Source: Conyzicola lurida
GTDB lineage: Bacteria > Actinomycetota > Actinomycetes > Actinomycetales > Microbacteriaceae
Direction of reading: 5' to 3'
Length of the DNA stretch: 64,000 nt
NCBI RefSeq assembly: GCF_014204935.1
Contig: NZ_JACHMJ010000001.1
Span: 744,001-808,000 of the forward strand
The position numbers were made by a program, and so were the translations under genes. A model generated the notes under the pieces. That model was not told where the DNA came from and made no database searches. It saw nothing but the letters and a program-made list of their open reading frames with translations. Shown in pieces: positions 18,523 through 26,202 of this stretch (positions are counted from its first letter, which is position 1; every line of letters begins with the position of its first letter).

Positions 18523-18807
18523 CTAGACGCGCGGCGAGATCGAGAAGCGCACTGCTCCGTCGTCGTCGCGGTTGGCGTCGAGCTGCTTGTCGGCGAGGGA
18601 ATCCGCCGCGTTCTTCTCGAGGAAGACGTGGGCGCCGTTGTTCTCGACGACCTGGTCGTAGAGCTCGGCGGTGGGGGCCATGGTGACCTCGAAGTTGCTG
18701 GTGTCGTTCTCGAGGGTGGCGATGCGAAGGCCGCCCTCCGTGCTTCCGGTGCTGCGACCGGCGAGGTCCTTGACGATGGTGGCGGCGTTGTCGGTGAGTG
18801 TGAGCAT
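18523..18807 (-). CDS. HesB/IscA-like protein without cysteines
   Basis: A 94-residue protein resembling the HesB/IscA core: TLTDNAATIVKDL at the start, GGLRIATL, and a C-terminal VRFSISPRV strand. Real A-type Fe-S carriers use three conserved cysteines; this protein has none at all, so it cannot carry a cluster in the usual way. Related cysteine-free proteins are found in actinobacteria and their role is unknown. The start at 18807 is chosen because GGAAGGAG lies 6 bases upstream; an in-frame ATG at 18834 lacks such a site. Confidence 0.7.
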   Translation of the reverse strand: MLTLTDNAATIVKDLAGRSTGSTEGGLRIATLENDTSNFEVTMAPTAELYDQVVENNGAHVFLEKNAADSLADKQLDANRDDDGAVRFSISPRV

Positions 18808-18999
18808 GGTTGCTCCTTCCGGTTTGGCTTTCACGAGTCAGCTACGTTCGTCGCCTCGGCGGCCCGATGCAAACTCTGGGGCCGACTCGGAGGTACTTCA
18901 CAAGTTCGTGACGGCCGGTTTTCTCCACAGAAACCTGACTCCCGTCCGAAACCTGGTGGCGACTCCGTAGGGTTCGATCGTGGTAGCCACGAGGTGGAG

Positions 19000-19308
19000 A
19001 TGAGCGGGATACCTGTCGACGGCGCGCTGATCGCCGCGAGTTTCTCCGCCATTGTCGGGCTCACGTCGTGGTTCTTCACACACCGGCAACTTCGTCAGGT
19101 GAGCGCGAGGCAGGAATGGAGTCTGCGCTACCAGAGTGCTCTTGAATCATTGACCTCGCGGGACAATACTCGGAGGCAAGCTGGGCTCGACCTCATGAAA
19201 AGCCTCGTCGAGGCGCGCTGGTCGAGCAAAAGCGACAAGACTCTGGCTTTGGACGCGGTGTCGCTGTTTGAGAACGGGTTGAAGGGGCGTTCCACGTGGA
19301 AGAAATAA
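19000..19308 (+). CDS. Small membrane-anchored protein of unknown function
   Basis: A 102-residue protein. Residues 6-25 (VDGALIAASFSAIVGLTSWF) form one hydrophobic segment, followed by a basic region (HRQLRQVSARQEW) and an alpha-helical cytoplasmic part with a charged KSLVEARWSSKSDK stretch. The topology suggests an N-out, C-in anchor with a cytoplasmic helical domain. A GAGGTGGAG purine run directly precedes the ATG. The stop lies inside a second short reading frame (19296-19433), so the two may be coupled. No family recognised. Confidence 0.6.
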   Translation: MSGIPVDGALIAASFSAIVGLTSWFFTHRQLRQVSARQEWSLRYQSALESLTSRDNTRRQAGLDLMKSLVEARWSSKSDKTLALDAVSLFENGLKGRSTWKK

Positions 19309-19433
19309 CCGATCTAGATCTCCTCCGACAGGCTCGCGCGCTTCGCATCAAGCTCCTCAGAGACCTCGGTCGCGAAGATGAAATCGCCGACCTCGAACCC
19401 ATCGAGCCGGCGGACAAAGCGAAAGGCGCGTGA
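19296..19433 (+). CDS. Small 45-residue protein overlapping the upstream gene
   Basis: A GTG-initiated frame of 45 residues overlapping the preceding gene by 13 bases. GAAGGGG lies about 8 bases before the GTG. The product begins with EEITDLDLLRQARALRIKLL and has an acidic, helical character with a proline-containing tail (EPIEPADKAKGA). The helix could pair with the cytoplasmic helix of the partner at 19000-19308. It is short and unsupported by homology I can recall, so it remains tentative. Confidence 0.4.
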   Translation: MEEITDLDLLRQARALRIKLLRDLGREDEIADLEPIEPADKAKGA

Positions 19434-19475
19434 CCCGTCGACACTCGTACCGGCCGGATCCGGGGCGCCCGTCAC

Positions 19476-19895
19476 CTAGCGGCGCGTGAGCAGCAGCACG
19501 GGAATCGTGCGGTCGCCCGCGCGCTGCTCGTAGGCGGCGAATCCGGGGGAGCGGCTGGTGAACTTCGCCCAGGCCGCGTCCCGCTCGTCTCCTTCGAGAA
19601 CGGATGCCGCGACCGGCACGGTCTCGACCGCACCGGCGCCGGGCGACTCGACAACGGTCGACGGCCCGGCGACGAGGTTGTGGAACCATGCCGGGTGCTT
19701 CGGGGCCCCGGCCGCCGACGCGGCGACGAGCCAGCCGTCACCATCGGGGATCGCCATGAGCGGCGCGACCCGCTCGGCACCGGACTTCGCACCGCGGTGG
19801 TGCACGAGGATCAGGGCGTCGCCGAAGCCGTTCGCCGTGACGACGCCGTTGTTCTGGCGGAACTCGGCGATGATCTGGTCGTTGAATGACGTCAT
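19476..19895 (-). CDS. F420-type nitroreductase (deazaflavin-dependent, Ddn family)
   Basis: A 139-residue protein of the split-beta-barrel Ddn family. Typical segments are LILVHHRGAKSGAERVAPLM near residues 30-50, GWLVAASAAGAPKHPAWFHNL and VPVAASVLEGDERDAAWAKF. Members use reduced cofactor F420 to reduce quinones or nitro compounds; some bind FMN or haem instead. Ending with PVLLLTRR, it matches family length. A TACAGT hexamer ends 6 bases before the ATG, so it probably has its own leaderless transcript. Confidence 0.87.
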   Translation of the reverse strand: MTSFNDQIIAEFRQNNGVVTANGFGDALILVHHRGAKSGAERVAPLMAIPDGDGWLVAASAAGAPKHPAWFHNLVAGPSTVVESPGAGAVETVPVAASVLEGDERDAAWAKFTSRSPGFAAYEQRAGDRTIPVLLLTRR

Positions 19896-19937
19896 TTCAC
19901 TACTGTACGGGCGCTACCCGCGCTGCGAGCCGTGCCG

Positions 19938-20372
19938 TCAGCGCTTACGCGCACGCCACGCGGCGAAGGCACCGGTCGACCACAGCGCCCAGAGCACGAG
20001 CACCGGCTGGAAGATCAGGCGGATACCGCGGGCGGCGTCGGTCGAAAGGCCGAACGCGTCGGTGCGGGTGACCAGCTGCGAGATATTGCCGGGGAAGATC
20101 GCGACGAAGAACGCGGCGACGATGAAACCGACGGCGACCTTCTGGCGGGGCAGACCCACGAGGGAGGCGCCGAGACCGATCTCGACGATGCCCGAGGCGA
20201 GCACCACGAAGTCCTTGTCGAGCGGCAGCCACTCCGGAACCTGCGCCTGGAACGAGTCGCGGGCGAACGTGAGGTGGCTGATGCCGGCGAGCATCAGCAC
20301 CGCCCCCAGACCGATGCGTCCGATGGTGCGCGGTACGGAGGAGGGCGCGAGTTTCGCCAGTTCGGTCGTCAT
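19938..20372 (-). CDS. DoxX-like membrane protein
   Basis: A 144-residue protein with four hydrophobic segments: the first is RIGLGAVLMLAGISHL, then FVVLASGIVEIGLGASLVGL, VAVGFIVAAFFVAIFPGNI and LIFQPVLVLWALWSTGAF. The pattern matches DoxX/DUF4267-like small membrane proteins, often linked to redox or quinone metabolism. A TAGGCT hexamer (20385-20380) overlaps the stop codon of the upstream fusion gene and ends 7 bases before the ATG, so an internal promoter is likely. Confidence 0.75.
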   Translation of the reverse strand: MTTELAKLAPSSVPRTIGRIGLGAVLMLAGISHLTFARDSFQAQVPEWLPLDKDFVVLASGIVEIGLGASLVGLPRQKVAVGFIVAAFFVAIFPGNISQLVTRTDAFGLSTDAARGIRLIFQPVLVLWALWSTGAFAAWRARKR

Positions 20373-20382
20373 GTCGCCCAGC

Positions 20383-22335
20383 CTACGTCTGTGTCACGCC
20401 CTCCGCGGCGAGAGCGCGCGACACGGCAGCGACGGTGGTCGCCACGTCCGCGTCGTCCGTCGACCAGTTGCTCACCGAGATGCGCAGCACGTCCCGGTCG
20501 TGCCACCGCGAGCCCGACATCCACACGGTGCCCTCGTCCATCACCCGCTGGGTGACACGGCGCGTGCGCTCGTCGGTGCCGAAGGCCAGACTCACCTGGG
20601 TGAACGCGACCTCGTTCAGCACCTCGACCCCGGGCAGGGCGCCGAGCCCGTCGGCCAGCGCCCGCGCGTTCGCGGCGAGTCCCTCGACGAGGGCGACGGT
20701 GCCCGACCGGCCGAGCGACCGCAGTGCCGCCCAGACCGGCAGCTCGCGTGCCCGACGCGACATCTCCGGAACCTTCTCCCACGGGTCGGCGGGGGCGCTG
20801 CCCTCCTGGATGAGGTAGCTCGCGTGTGCCCCGAACGCCGACTGGACCGCCTCGGGGCGGGCGACGACAGCGACCCCGCAGTCGTACGGCACGTTGAGGG
20901 TCTTGTGCGCGTCGGTCGCCCACGAGTCGGCCCCGTCGACGCCGTCGAGCGCCTCGCGGTAGCGCGGGCTGGCCGCCGCCCAGAGTCCGAACGCGCCGTC
21001 GACGTGCACCCACGCACCGTGGTCGTGCGCGAGCCGGATGCACTCGCGCATCGGGTCGAAGGCCCCCGAGTGGATGTTGCCGGCCTGCAGCCCGACGATG
21101 ACCGGCCCGTCGACGGCGTCGAGGGCTTCGCCGAGCGCCGCGGGCAGGATGCGCCCCTGGTCGTCCGTCGCGACGGTGCGGGGTTCGCCGAGGCCGAGAT
21201 ACCGCAGGGCGAGGTCGACCGAGACGTGGCTCTCGTCGCCGACGAGGACGGTGATGCGCGGCGACCCCGTGAGCCCGTCGCGGTGCAGGTTCCAGCCAGC
21301 GGCATCCAACACCGCCTTTCGTCCCGCCGCCAGCCCGACGAAGTTGGCCATCGTTCCGCCGGTGGTGAAGCCGAGCGCCGCCGTCGACGGCAGGCCGAGC
21401 AGGTCGATCAGCCACCGGCCGGCGATTCCTTCGACGGCGGCCGTCGCCGGGGTCGCGAAGCGCATCGCCGCGTTCTGGTCCCACGCGCTCGCGAGCCAGT
21501 CGGCGGCCAGGGCGGCGGGCAGCGTGCCGCCCATGACCCAGCCGAAGAAGCGGCCGGACGGGATCGCCATGAGGCCGGGCTCGCACATCGCCGCGAGCTC
21601 GTCGACGACCGTCGCCGCGTCAGTCGGCCCGTCGGGCAGCGGGCCGGAGAACCGCGCTTCCAGCTCGTCGGCCGTCGTCGCGGGGGCGACCCGCCGGGTG
21701 GGGACCGAGTCGAGCCAGTCGAGAGCCCTCTCGTGGGCGCGTTCGAGCGCGGGCCGGTATCGGTCGGGCGGGCCGTCGCCGACGAGGGCAACGGCGAGTT
21801 CGTCGTCGAGCTCGGTCGGGTCGAGTTCGATGGCCAGAGATTGGATGGCGCGGCTGTAGAAATTGCGGGCCGCGGCGGCCAACGCGATATCGACGATCTC
21901 GCGGTCGGTGTAGCCGGCATCGCGCAGGCTCTGGCTGTCGGCCTCCACCATCGAGACGGACGACGTGCTGACCTTCTCGGCGAACTCCATCAGGGTCACC
22001 TCGGCCGGGGTCAGGCCGGCGTGGTGGTAGTCCCGGGCGATGGCGAGCAGCTGCTCGCGCCCGAAGATGCCGAGTGACTTGCGGCCGTGCGCGAGCAGGC
22101 AGTGCGACGACCGGAGCCCGCGCGCCGCGGCCAAGGTCGCGAGCTCGTACCGGCGCAGGCCGAGGGACGCGGCGATCGACCCGGTGAGCGACTCCCAGGC
22201 GGCGTACGCCTCGGAGTTCGCGGAGAGGATGCGGGTGTGGGCCGCGACGAAGCCGACGTCGGCGATGTCGGCATCGAAGAGTTCGGCCTGGTAGTCGTCG
22301 ACGGGTTGGCGGGCGGTGTTCTTGAAGATGGACAT
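20383..22335 (-). CDS. AhpD/carboxymuconolactone-decarboxylase-like domain fused to PLP decarboxylase-like enzyme
   Basis: A 650-residue fusion. Residues 1-190 match the AhpD/peroxidase-related (CMD) fold: the helix ELATLAAARGLRSSHCLLAH carries C79 and H83 of a C-x3-H variant of the CxxC/H peroxidatic site, followed by AGLTPAEVTLMEFAEKV. Residues 210-640 are a fold-type I PLP enzyme of the group II decarboxylase kind, with GFTTGGTMANFVGL, AWVHVDGAFGLWA and the Schiff-base lysine K478 in ATDAHKTLNVPYDCG. The first enzyme usually removes peroxide; the second usually decarboxylates an aromatic or acidic amino acid. GGAG lies 7 bases before the ATG. It follows HxlR by 55 bases and is probably controlled by it. 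Confidence 0.82.
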   Translation of the reverse strand: MSIFKNTARQPVDDYQAELFDADIADVGFVAAHTRILSANSEAYAAWESLTGSIAASLGLRRYELATLAAARGLRSSHCLLAHGRKSLGIFGREQLLAIARDYHHAGLTPAEVTLMEFAEKVSTSSVSMVEADSQSLRDAGYTDREIVDIALAAAARNFYSRAIQSLAIELDPTELDDELAVALVGDGPPDRYRPALERAHERALDWLDSVPTRRVAPATTADELEARFSGPLPDGPTDAATVVDELAAMCEPGLMAIPSGRFFGWVMGGTLPAALAADWLASAWDQNAAMRFATPATAAVEGIAGRWLIDLLGLPSTAALGFTTGGTMANFVGLAAGRKAVLDAAGWNLHRDGLTGSPRITVLVGDESHVSVDLALRYLGLGEPRTVATDDQGRILPAALGEALDAVDGPVIVGLQAGNIHSGAFDPMRECIRLAHDHGAWVHVDGAFGLWAAASPRYREALDGVDGADSWATDAHKTLNVPYDCGVAVVARPEAVQSAFGAHASYLIQEGSAPADPWEKVPEMSRRARELPVWAALRSLGRSGTVALVEGLAANARALADGLGALPGVEVLNEVAFTQVSLAFGTDERTRRVTQRVMDEGTVWMSGSRWHDRDVLRISVSNWSTDDADVATTVAAVSRALAAEGVTQT

Positions 22336-22390
22336 TGAATCACTCCGGTGTGAATCGTGGACCTCTCCATCGTGGCACCGCCGCCCGGCG

Positions 22391-22732
22391 TTATGAACCC
22401 CAGCGCTGCTCCCAGATGACGAGCGGCTGCAGCGATTCCAGCAGGTCGGCGCCGCGTGGCGTGAGCCGGTAACGCACCTGCACCGGGGTGCTCGCGACGA
22501 CCTCGCGTTCGAGCATTCGGGCGGCCTCCAACTCCTTCAGCCGCTGGGAGAGCAGGCGGTCGGACAGCCCGGGCACGGCTGCCACGATGTCGCTGAACCG
22601 GGTCGCACCGCGGGCGATCGCGAGCAGGATGCCGGAGCTCCAGCGCTTGCCGACGAGCTCGACCGAGCTCTGGAAGCGGCGGCACGCCTCGTCGTCGATG
22701 TGCTGGATGTCGGTGGGAATCGTCTGAGTCAC
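22391..22732 (-). CDS. HxlR-family transcriptional regulator
   Basis: A 113-residue winged-helix regulator. The entry C-R-R-F-Q at residues 17-21 holds the near-N-terminal cysteine often used for redox or aldehyde sensing, then GKRWSSGILLAIARGATRFSDI and the recognition helix GLSDRLLSQRLKELE. The C-terminal wing ends LTPRGADLLESLQPLV. The GTG start lies 6 bases after TATCAT, so the message is probably leaderless. It is divergent from the luciferase-like fusion with about 65 bases between starts and precedes the AhpD-PLP fusion, so it probably regulates both. Confidence 0.9.
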   Translation of the reverse strand: MTQTIPTDIQHIDDEACRRFQSSVELVGKRWSSGILLAIARGATRFSDIVAAVPGLSDRLLSQRLKELEAARMLEREVVASTPVQVRYRLTPRGADLLESLQPLVIWEQRWGS

Positions 22733-22797
22733 TTACACATGATAAGCAGCTAATCGGGTGTTTGCACGGACCGTGCGCGGTGGGAGAGAGTGAGACC

Positions 22798-25044
22798 ATG
22801 CCCGACTACGGTTCCCCCCTCCAGTTCGGAACGTTCATCACGCCCTCCAACGCCGACCCGCAGCAGACGGTCGCACTCGCCGTGCTGAGCGAGACGCTCG
22901 GCTACGACCTCGTGACGTTCCAAGACCACCCGTACCAGGCGTCGTTCCTCGACACCTGGACGCTGATGACCTGGGTCGCCGCGCAGACCTCGACCATCCA
23001 CATCGCGCCCAACGTGCTCAACGTGCCGCTGCGGCCCGCCGCCGTCACCGCGCGGTCGGCCGCGAGCCTCGACCTGCTGTCCGGCGGACGGTTCGACCTC
23101 GCGCTCGGGTCCGGCGCGTTCTGGGACGCGATCGAGGCCATGGGCGGCACGAAGCTGACGCCCGGGCAGGCGGTCGACGCTCTGAGCGAAGCGATCGACG
23201 TGGTCCGCGGCATCTGGGCGGCGGGCGAGCGAGCGCCGTTGCGGCTCGAGGGGGAGCACTACCATCTGCGCGGTGCCAAGCGCGGGCCACTGCCAGCCCA
23301 CGACATCCCGATCTGGCTGGGTGCCTACAAACCGCGGATGCTGCGCCTCACCGGGCGCAAAGCCGACGGCTGGCTGCCCTCGCTCGGGTACCTGAAGCCG
23401 GGCGAGTTCGCCGCGGGCAACGCCGCCATCGACGAAGCGGCGCTCGCCGCGGGGCGCGACCCGCGCGAGATCCGGCGGCTCGCCAATATCGGCGGGCGGT
23501 TCGCCGCGGTCAACGGCGGATTCCTGAACGGGCCGAGCGCCCAGTGGGCCGACGAGCTGCTGCCGTACGTCGTCGACGACGGCGTCGGCACGTTCATCCT
23601 CGCCTCCGACGACCCGGCGACGCTGCAGCGATTCGCCGAGGAGGTCGCCCCCGCACTGCGCGAGGCCGTCGCCCGCGAACGCGCCACCGCCGGCACGACG
23701 ACCGGTACGGTCAAGCGCGCATCGGTGCTCGCCGCCCGGCGCGACGGCATCGACTACGACGCCGTACCAGCTGGCCTCGCCGCGGTCGAGCCGGGCGACA
23801 TCGGCTACGCCGGCGTGCGCAATACCTACATGCGCGGCGGCGCCCCGGGCCTCGTGCTGCAGCCCCGCGACACCGCCGAGGTCGTGTCGGCGCTCGCCTT
23901 CGCCCGCGCTCAGGGCGTACCGCTCGCCGTGCGCAGCGGCGGACACGGCATCAGCGGCCGCTCCACCAACGACGGCGGGGTCGTCATCGACCTCGGCGCG
24001 CTCGACACGATCGAGATCGTCGACGAGGCGACCCGTCGCGTCCGGGTCGGGCCGGGCGCCCGCTGGATGGACGTCGCCGCGGCCCTCGAGCCGCACGGCT
24101 GGGCGCTGAGCTCGGGCGACTACGGCGGGGTCGGCGTCGGCGGGCTCGCCACGGCCGGCGGCATCGGGTGGCTCGTGCGCGAGCACGGCCTGACGATCGA
24201 CCACCTGCGCCGCGTCGAGATCGTGCTCGCCGACGGCAGCGTGGTGACGGCGAGCGACGACGAGAACGCCGACCTGTTCTGGGCCGTGCGCGGTGCCGGC
24301 GCCAACTTCGGCATCGTCACCTCGTTCGAATTCGAGGTCGACGAGGTCGGGCCGCTCGGCTTCGCGCAGCTGGCCTTCGACGCGAGCGATACCGCGGCGT
24401 TCCTCGAGGGCTGGGGAGCGACCGTCGAGGCGTCACCCCGCGACCTCACCAGCTTCCTCATCATGGGTGCGCCGCGGCAGGGGCAGATGGTCGCGCAGAC
24501 CATGAACGTCGTCGACTCCGACGATCCCGAGACCATCGTGGCCCGCCTCCAGCCGATCGCCGACCTCGCGCCCATGCTGCAGCAGTCGGTGCAGCTCACC
24601 TCGTACGCGGCCATCATGGCGAACGCGTCGGGCGAGCCGCACAACGGGCAGGGCGAGCCGATCGCGCGCTCGGGCCTGCTCGAGTCGATCACCCCGGCGT
24701 TCGCGGCGGCCGCCCAGCGGATGCTCGCCACCGGCGACATCCACTTCTTTCAAATCAGGTCGGTCGGCGGTGCCGTCTCGGACGTGCCGGCGGATGCGAC
24801 GGCATACGCCCACCGGTCGGCGAACTTCTCCGTCGCGGCGATAGGCAGAAACGTCGAGCGGATGACGCAGCTGTGGGACGAACTCTTCGAGCACTTCAGC
24901 GGCCTCTACCTGAGTTTCGAGACCGACCTGGGCGCGGCGAGCCTCGAGGCCGCGTTCCCGCCGGCGACGATCGAGAGGCTGCGCGTGTTGAAGCGGCGGT
25001 ACGACCCGCAGAACACGTTCCGCGACAACTTCAATATCGTCTGA
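22798..25044 (+). CDS. Luciferase-like monooxygenase fused to FAD-linked berberine-bridge-type oxidase
   Basis: A 748-residue two-enzyme fusion. Residues 1-290 are a luciferase-like TIM barrel (FGTFITPSNADPQQTVAL; SLDLLSGGRFDLALGSGAFW), the class that uses FMN or F420. Residues 330-748 are a PCMH-type FAD domain: AVRSGGHGISGR carries H383, the expected covalent FAD histidine, and GVGVGGLATAGGIGWLVREH is the second FAD loop. It lacks the second cysteine of bicovalent members. The berberine-bridge tail YDPQNTFRDNFNI ends the protein. GGGAGAGAG precedes the ATG. Both halves oxidise organic substrates, so it may act on one substrate in two steps. Confidence 0.85.
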   Translation: MPDYGSPLQFGTFITPSNADPQQTVALAVLSETLGYDLVTFQDHPYQASFLDTWTLMTWVAAQTSTIHIAPNVLNVPLRPAAVTARSAASLDLLSGGRFDLALGSGAFWDAIEAMGGTKLTPGQAVDALSEAIDVVRGIWAAGERAPLRLEGEHYHLRGAKRGPLPAHDIPIWLGAYKPRMLRLTGRKADGWLPSLGYLKPGEFAAGNAAIDEAALAAGRDPREIRRLANIGGRFAAVNGGFLNGPSAQWADELLPYVVDDGVGTFILASDDPATLQRFAEEVAPALREAVARERATAGTTTGTVKRASVLAARRDGIDYDAVPAGLAAVEPGDIGYAGVRNTYMRGGAPGLVLQPRDTAEVVSALAFARAQGVPLAVRSGGHGISGRSTNDGGVVIDLGALDTIEIVDEATRRVRVGPGARWMDVAAALEPHGWALSSGDYGGVGVGGLATAGGIGWLVREHGLTIDHLRRVEIVLADGSVVTASDDENADLFWAVRGAGANFGIVTSFEFEVDEVGPLGFAQLAFDASDTAAFLEGWGATVEASPRDLTSFLIMGAPRQGQMVAQTMNVVDSDDPETIVARLQPIADLAPMLQQSVQLTSYAAIMANASGEPHNGQGEPIARSGLLESITPAFAAAAQRMLATGDIHFFQIRSVGGAVSDVPADATAYAHRSANFSVAAIGRNVERMTQLWDELFEHFSGLYLSFETDLGAASLEAAFPPATIERLRVLKRRYDPQNTFRDNFNIV

Positions 25045-25065
25045 GGCTCAATCCGCGAGAGATTG

Positions 25066-25413
25066 TCAGCGCGACTGCCGCCGCTTGCCCGGCTTGCGCT
25101 CGCCCTTGACGGCGGGGGCGCGCCCCTTGCCCTTGGAGGCCTTGGCCTTGCCGCCCGGTGCGGCGACGTTGGCACGCGCCGAGGCGGCCATCGCCTTCAG
25201 CTGGCGGTGCGTCTCGACCAGGAACTCCTCACCCTGTGGCGTGAGAACCGTCGTCGGGGCGGTGCGGTCGAACAGGTGGTAGCCCAGCTCGTCTTCGAGC
25301 GCGCGGATCGACAGCAGCAGCGACGAGCGCGGAACGCCGACCCGCTTCGCGGCGTGCGCGAAGTGCAGCTCCTCGGCGGCGGCTTCGAAGTGCCGCAGGA
25401 GAGTGGTGTCCAC
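25066..25413 (-). CDS. LysR-type HTH protein lacking the effector domain
   Basis: A 115-residue protein. Residues 1-65 are a clear LysR HTH (LRHFEAAAEELHFAHAAKRV, then SSLLLSIRALEDELGYHLFDR). The C-terminal effector domain of about 200 residues is absent; instead there is a short helix (EEFLVETHRQLKAMAAS) and a lysine/arginine-rich tail (KAKASKGKGRAP and KGERKPGKRRQSR). The tail should bind DNA non-specifically. It is convergent with the luciferase-like fusion, with 21 bases between stops. The GTG start has AAAGG upstream. It may be a genuine small protein rather than a broken gene, since the tail is well formed. Confidence 0.7.
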   Translation of the reverse strand: MDTTLLRHFEAAAEELHFAHAAKRVGVPRSSLLLSIRALEDELGYHLFDRTAPTTVLTPQGEEFLVETHRQLKAMAASARANVAAPGGKAKASKGKGRAPAVKGERKPGKRRQSR

Positions 25414-25543
25414 GGGGAATGCCTTTCGTTTCGCTCGCGAGGAAAACGCGGCTGCTCACAGGCTACGCGCATGCGGCACTAGCCGAATCTCCGAGTCCGC
25501 GCGCACGCTAGCGCGACACCGGTTCGCGTGCTTCGCTGGGCAC

Positions 25544-26161
25544 ATGACCGAACTGCCCATGTTCCCCCTCGGATCCGTGCTCTTCCCGCACATGCCGCTG
25601 CAGTTGCGCGTCTTCGAGGACCGCTACGTCGTCATGCTGTCGCAGATCCTCGAGCGGGAGCCGTCGGAGTTCGGCGTCGTGCTGATCGAGCGCGGGCAGG
25701 AGGTCGGCGGCGGCGAGCACCGGTTCACCGTCGGCACCGTGGCCCAGATCCTGCAGCTCGAGGCGGCCGAGGGCTTCATCGCCGTCGTCGCGCAGGGCGA
25801 CCGCCGGGTCGAGGTCGAGGAGTGGCTCGACGACCAGCCGTTCCCGCGCGCGGTCGTGCGAGAGCTGCCCGAGCTGCAGTGGAACGACAGCCTGCAGCCG
25901 CTCCGCGAGCGGGCCGAGCACGAGGTCCGCCGGGCTCTCGCGCTGGCGAGCGAGTTCGCCGACATGCCGTGGGCGGCGTCCGTCGAGATCTCCGACGACC
26001 CGGTCGAGGCGGCCTGGCAGCTCGCCGCGATTTCGCCGCTCGGCCCGCTCGACCAGATCGACCTGGTGCGCTGCGAGACCATGGAGCAGCTGCTGATCTC
26101 GCTCATCGAACTCACCGACGCGGCCGCCGCCGGCCTGGGCGAGGCCTGGCCCGAAGAATAG
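25544..26161 (+). CDS. LON peptidase N-terminal (substrate-binding) domain protein
   Basis: A 205-residue protein with only the LON N-terminal domain: LPMFPLGSVLFPHMPLQLRVFEDRY at the start, then EFGVVLIERGQEVGGG and the IAVVAQGDRRVEV beta region. There is no ATPase or protease part, so it is one of the stand-alone LON-domain proteins common in actinobacteria, of unknown function and possibly a protein-binding adaptor. It is followed 41 bases downstream by an ABC-F gene. Confidence 0.85.
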   Translation: MTELPMFPLGSVLFPHMPLQLRVFEDRYVVMLSQILEREPSEFGVVLIERGQEVGGGEHRFTVGTVAQILQLEAAEGFIAVVAQGDRRVEVEEWLDDQPFPRAVVRELPELQWNDSLQPLRERAEHEVRRALALASEFADMPWAASVEISDDPVEAAWQLAAISPLGPLDQIDLVRCETMEQLLISLIELTDAAAAGLGEAWPEE

Positions 26162-26202
26162 GCCCAGCGGAATGCCGCCCCGGGGAATGACAAACTAGTC
26201 GG

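Noticed and set aside
19320-19345. GACAGGCTC in the 45-residue frame as a repeat fragment
   Set aside because: Only nine bases match and the partner arm is missing, so it is likely chance.
19558-22077. Plus-strand frame of more than 800 codons over the nitroreductase, DoxX and AhpD-PLP genes
   Set aside because: It crosses three recognisable genes on the other strand and has no domain.
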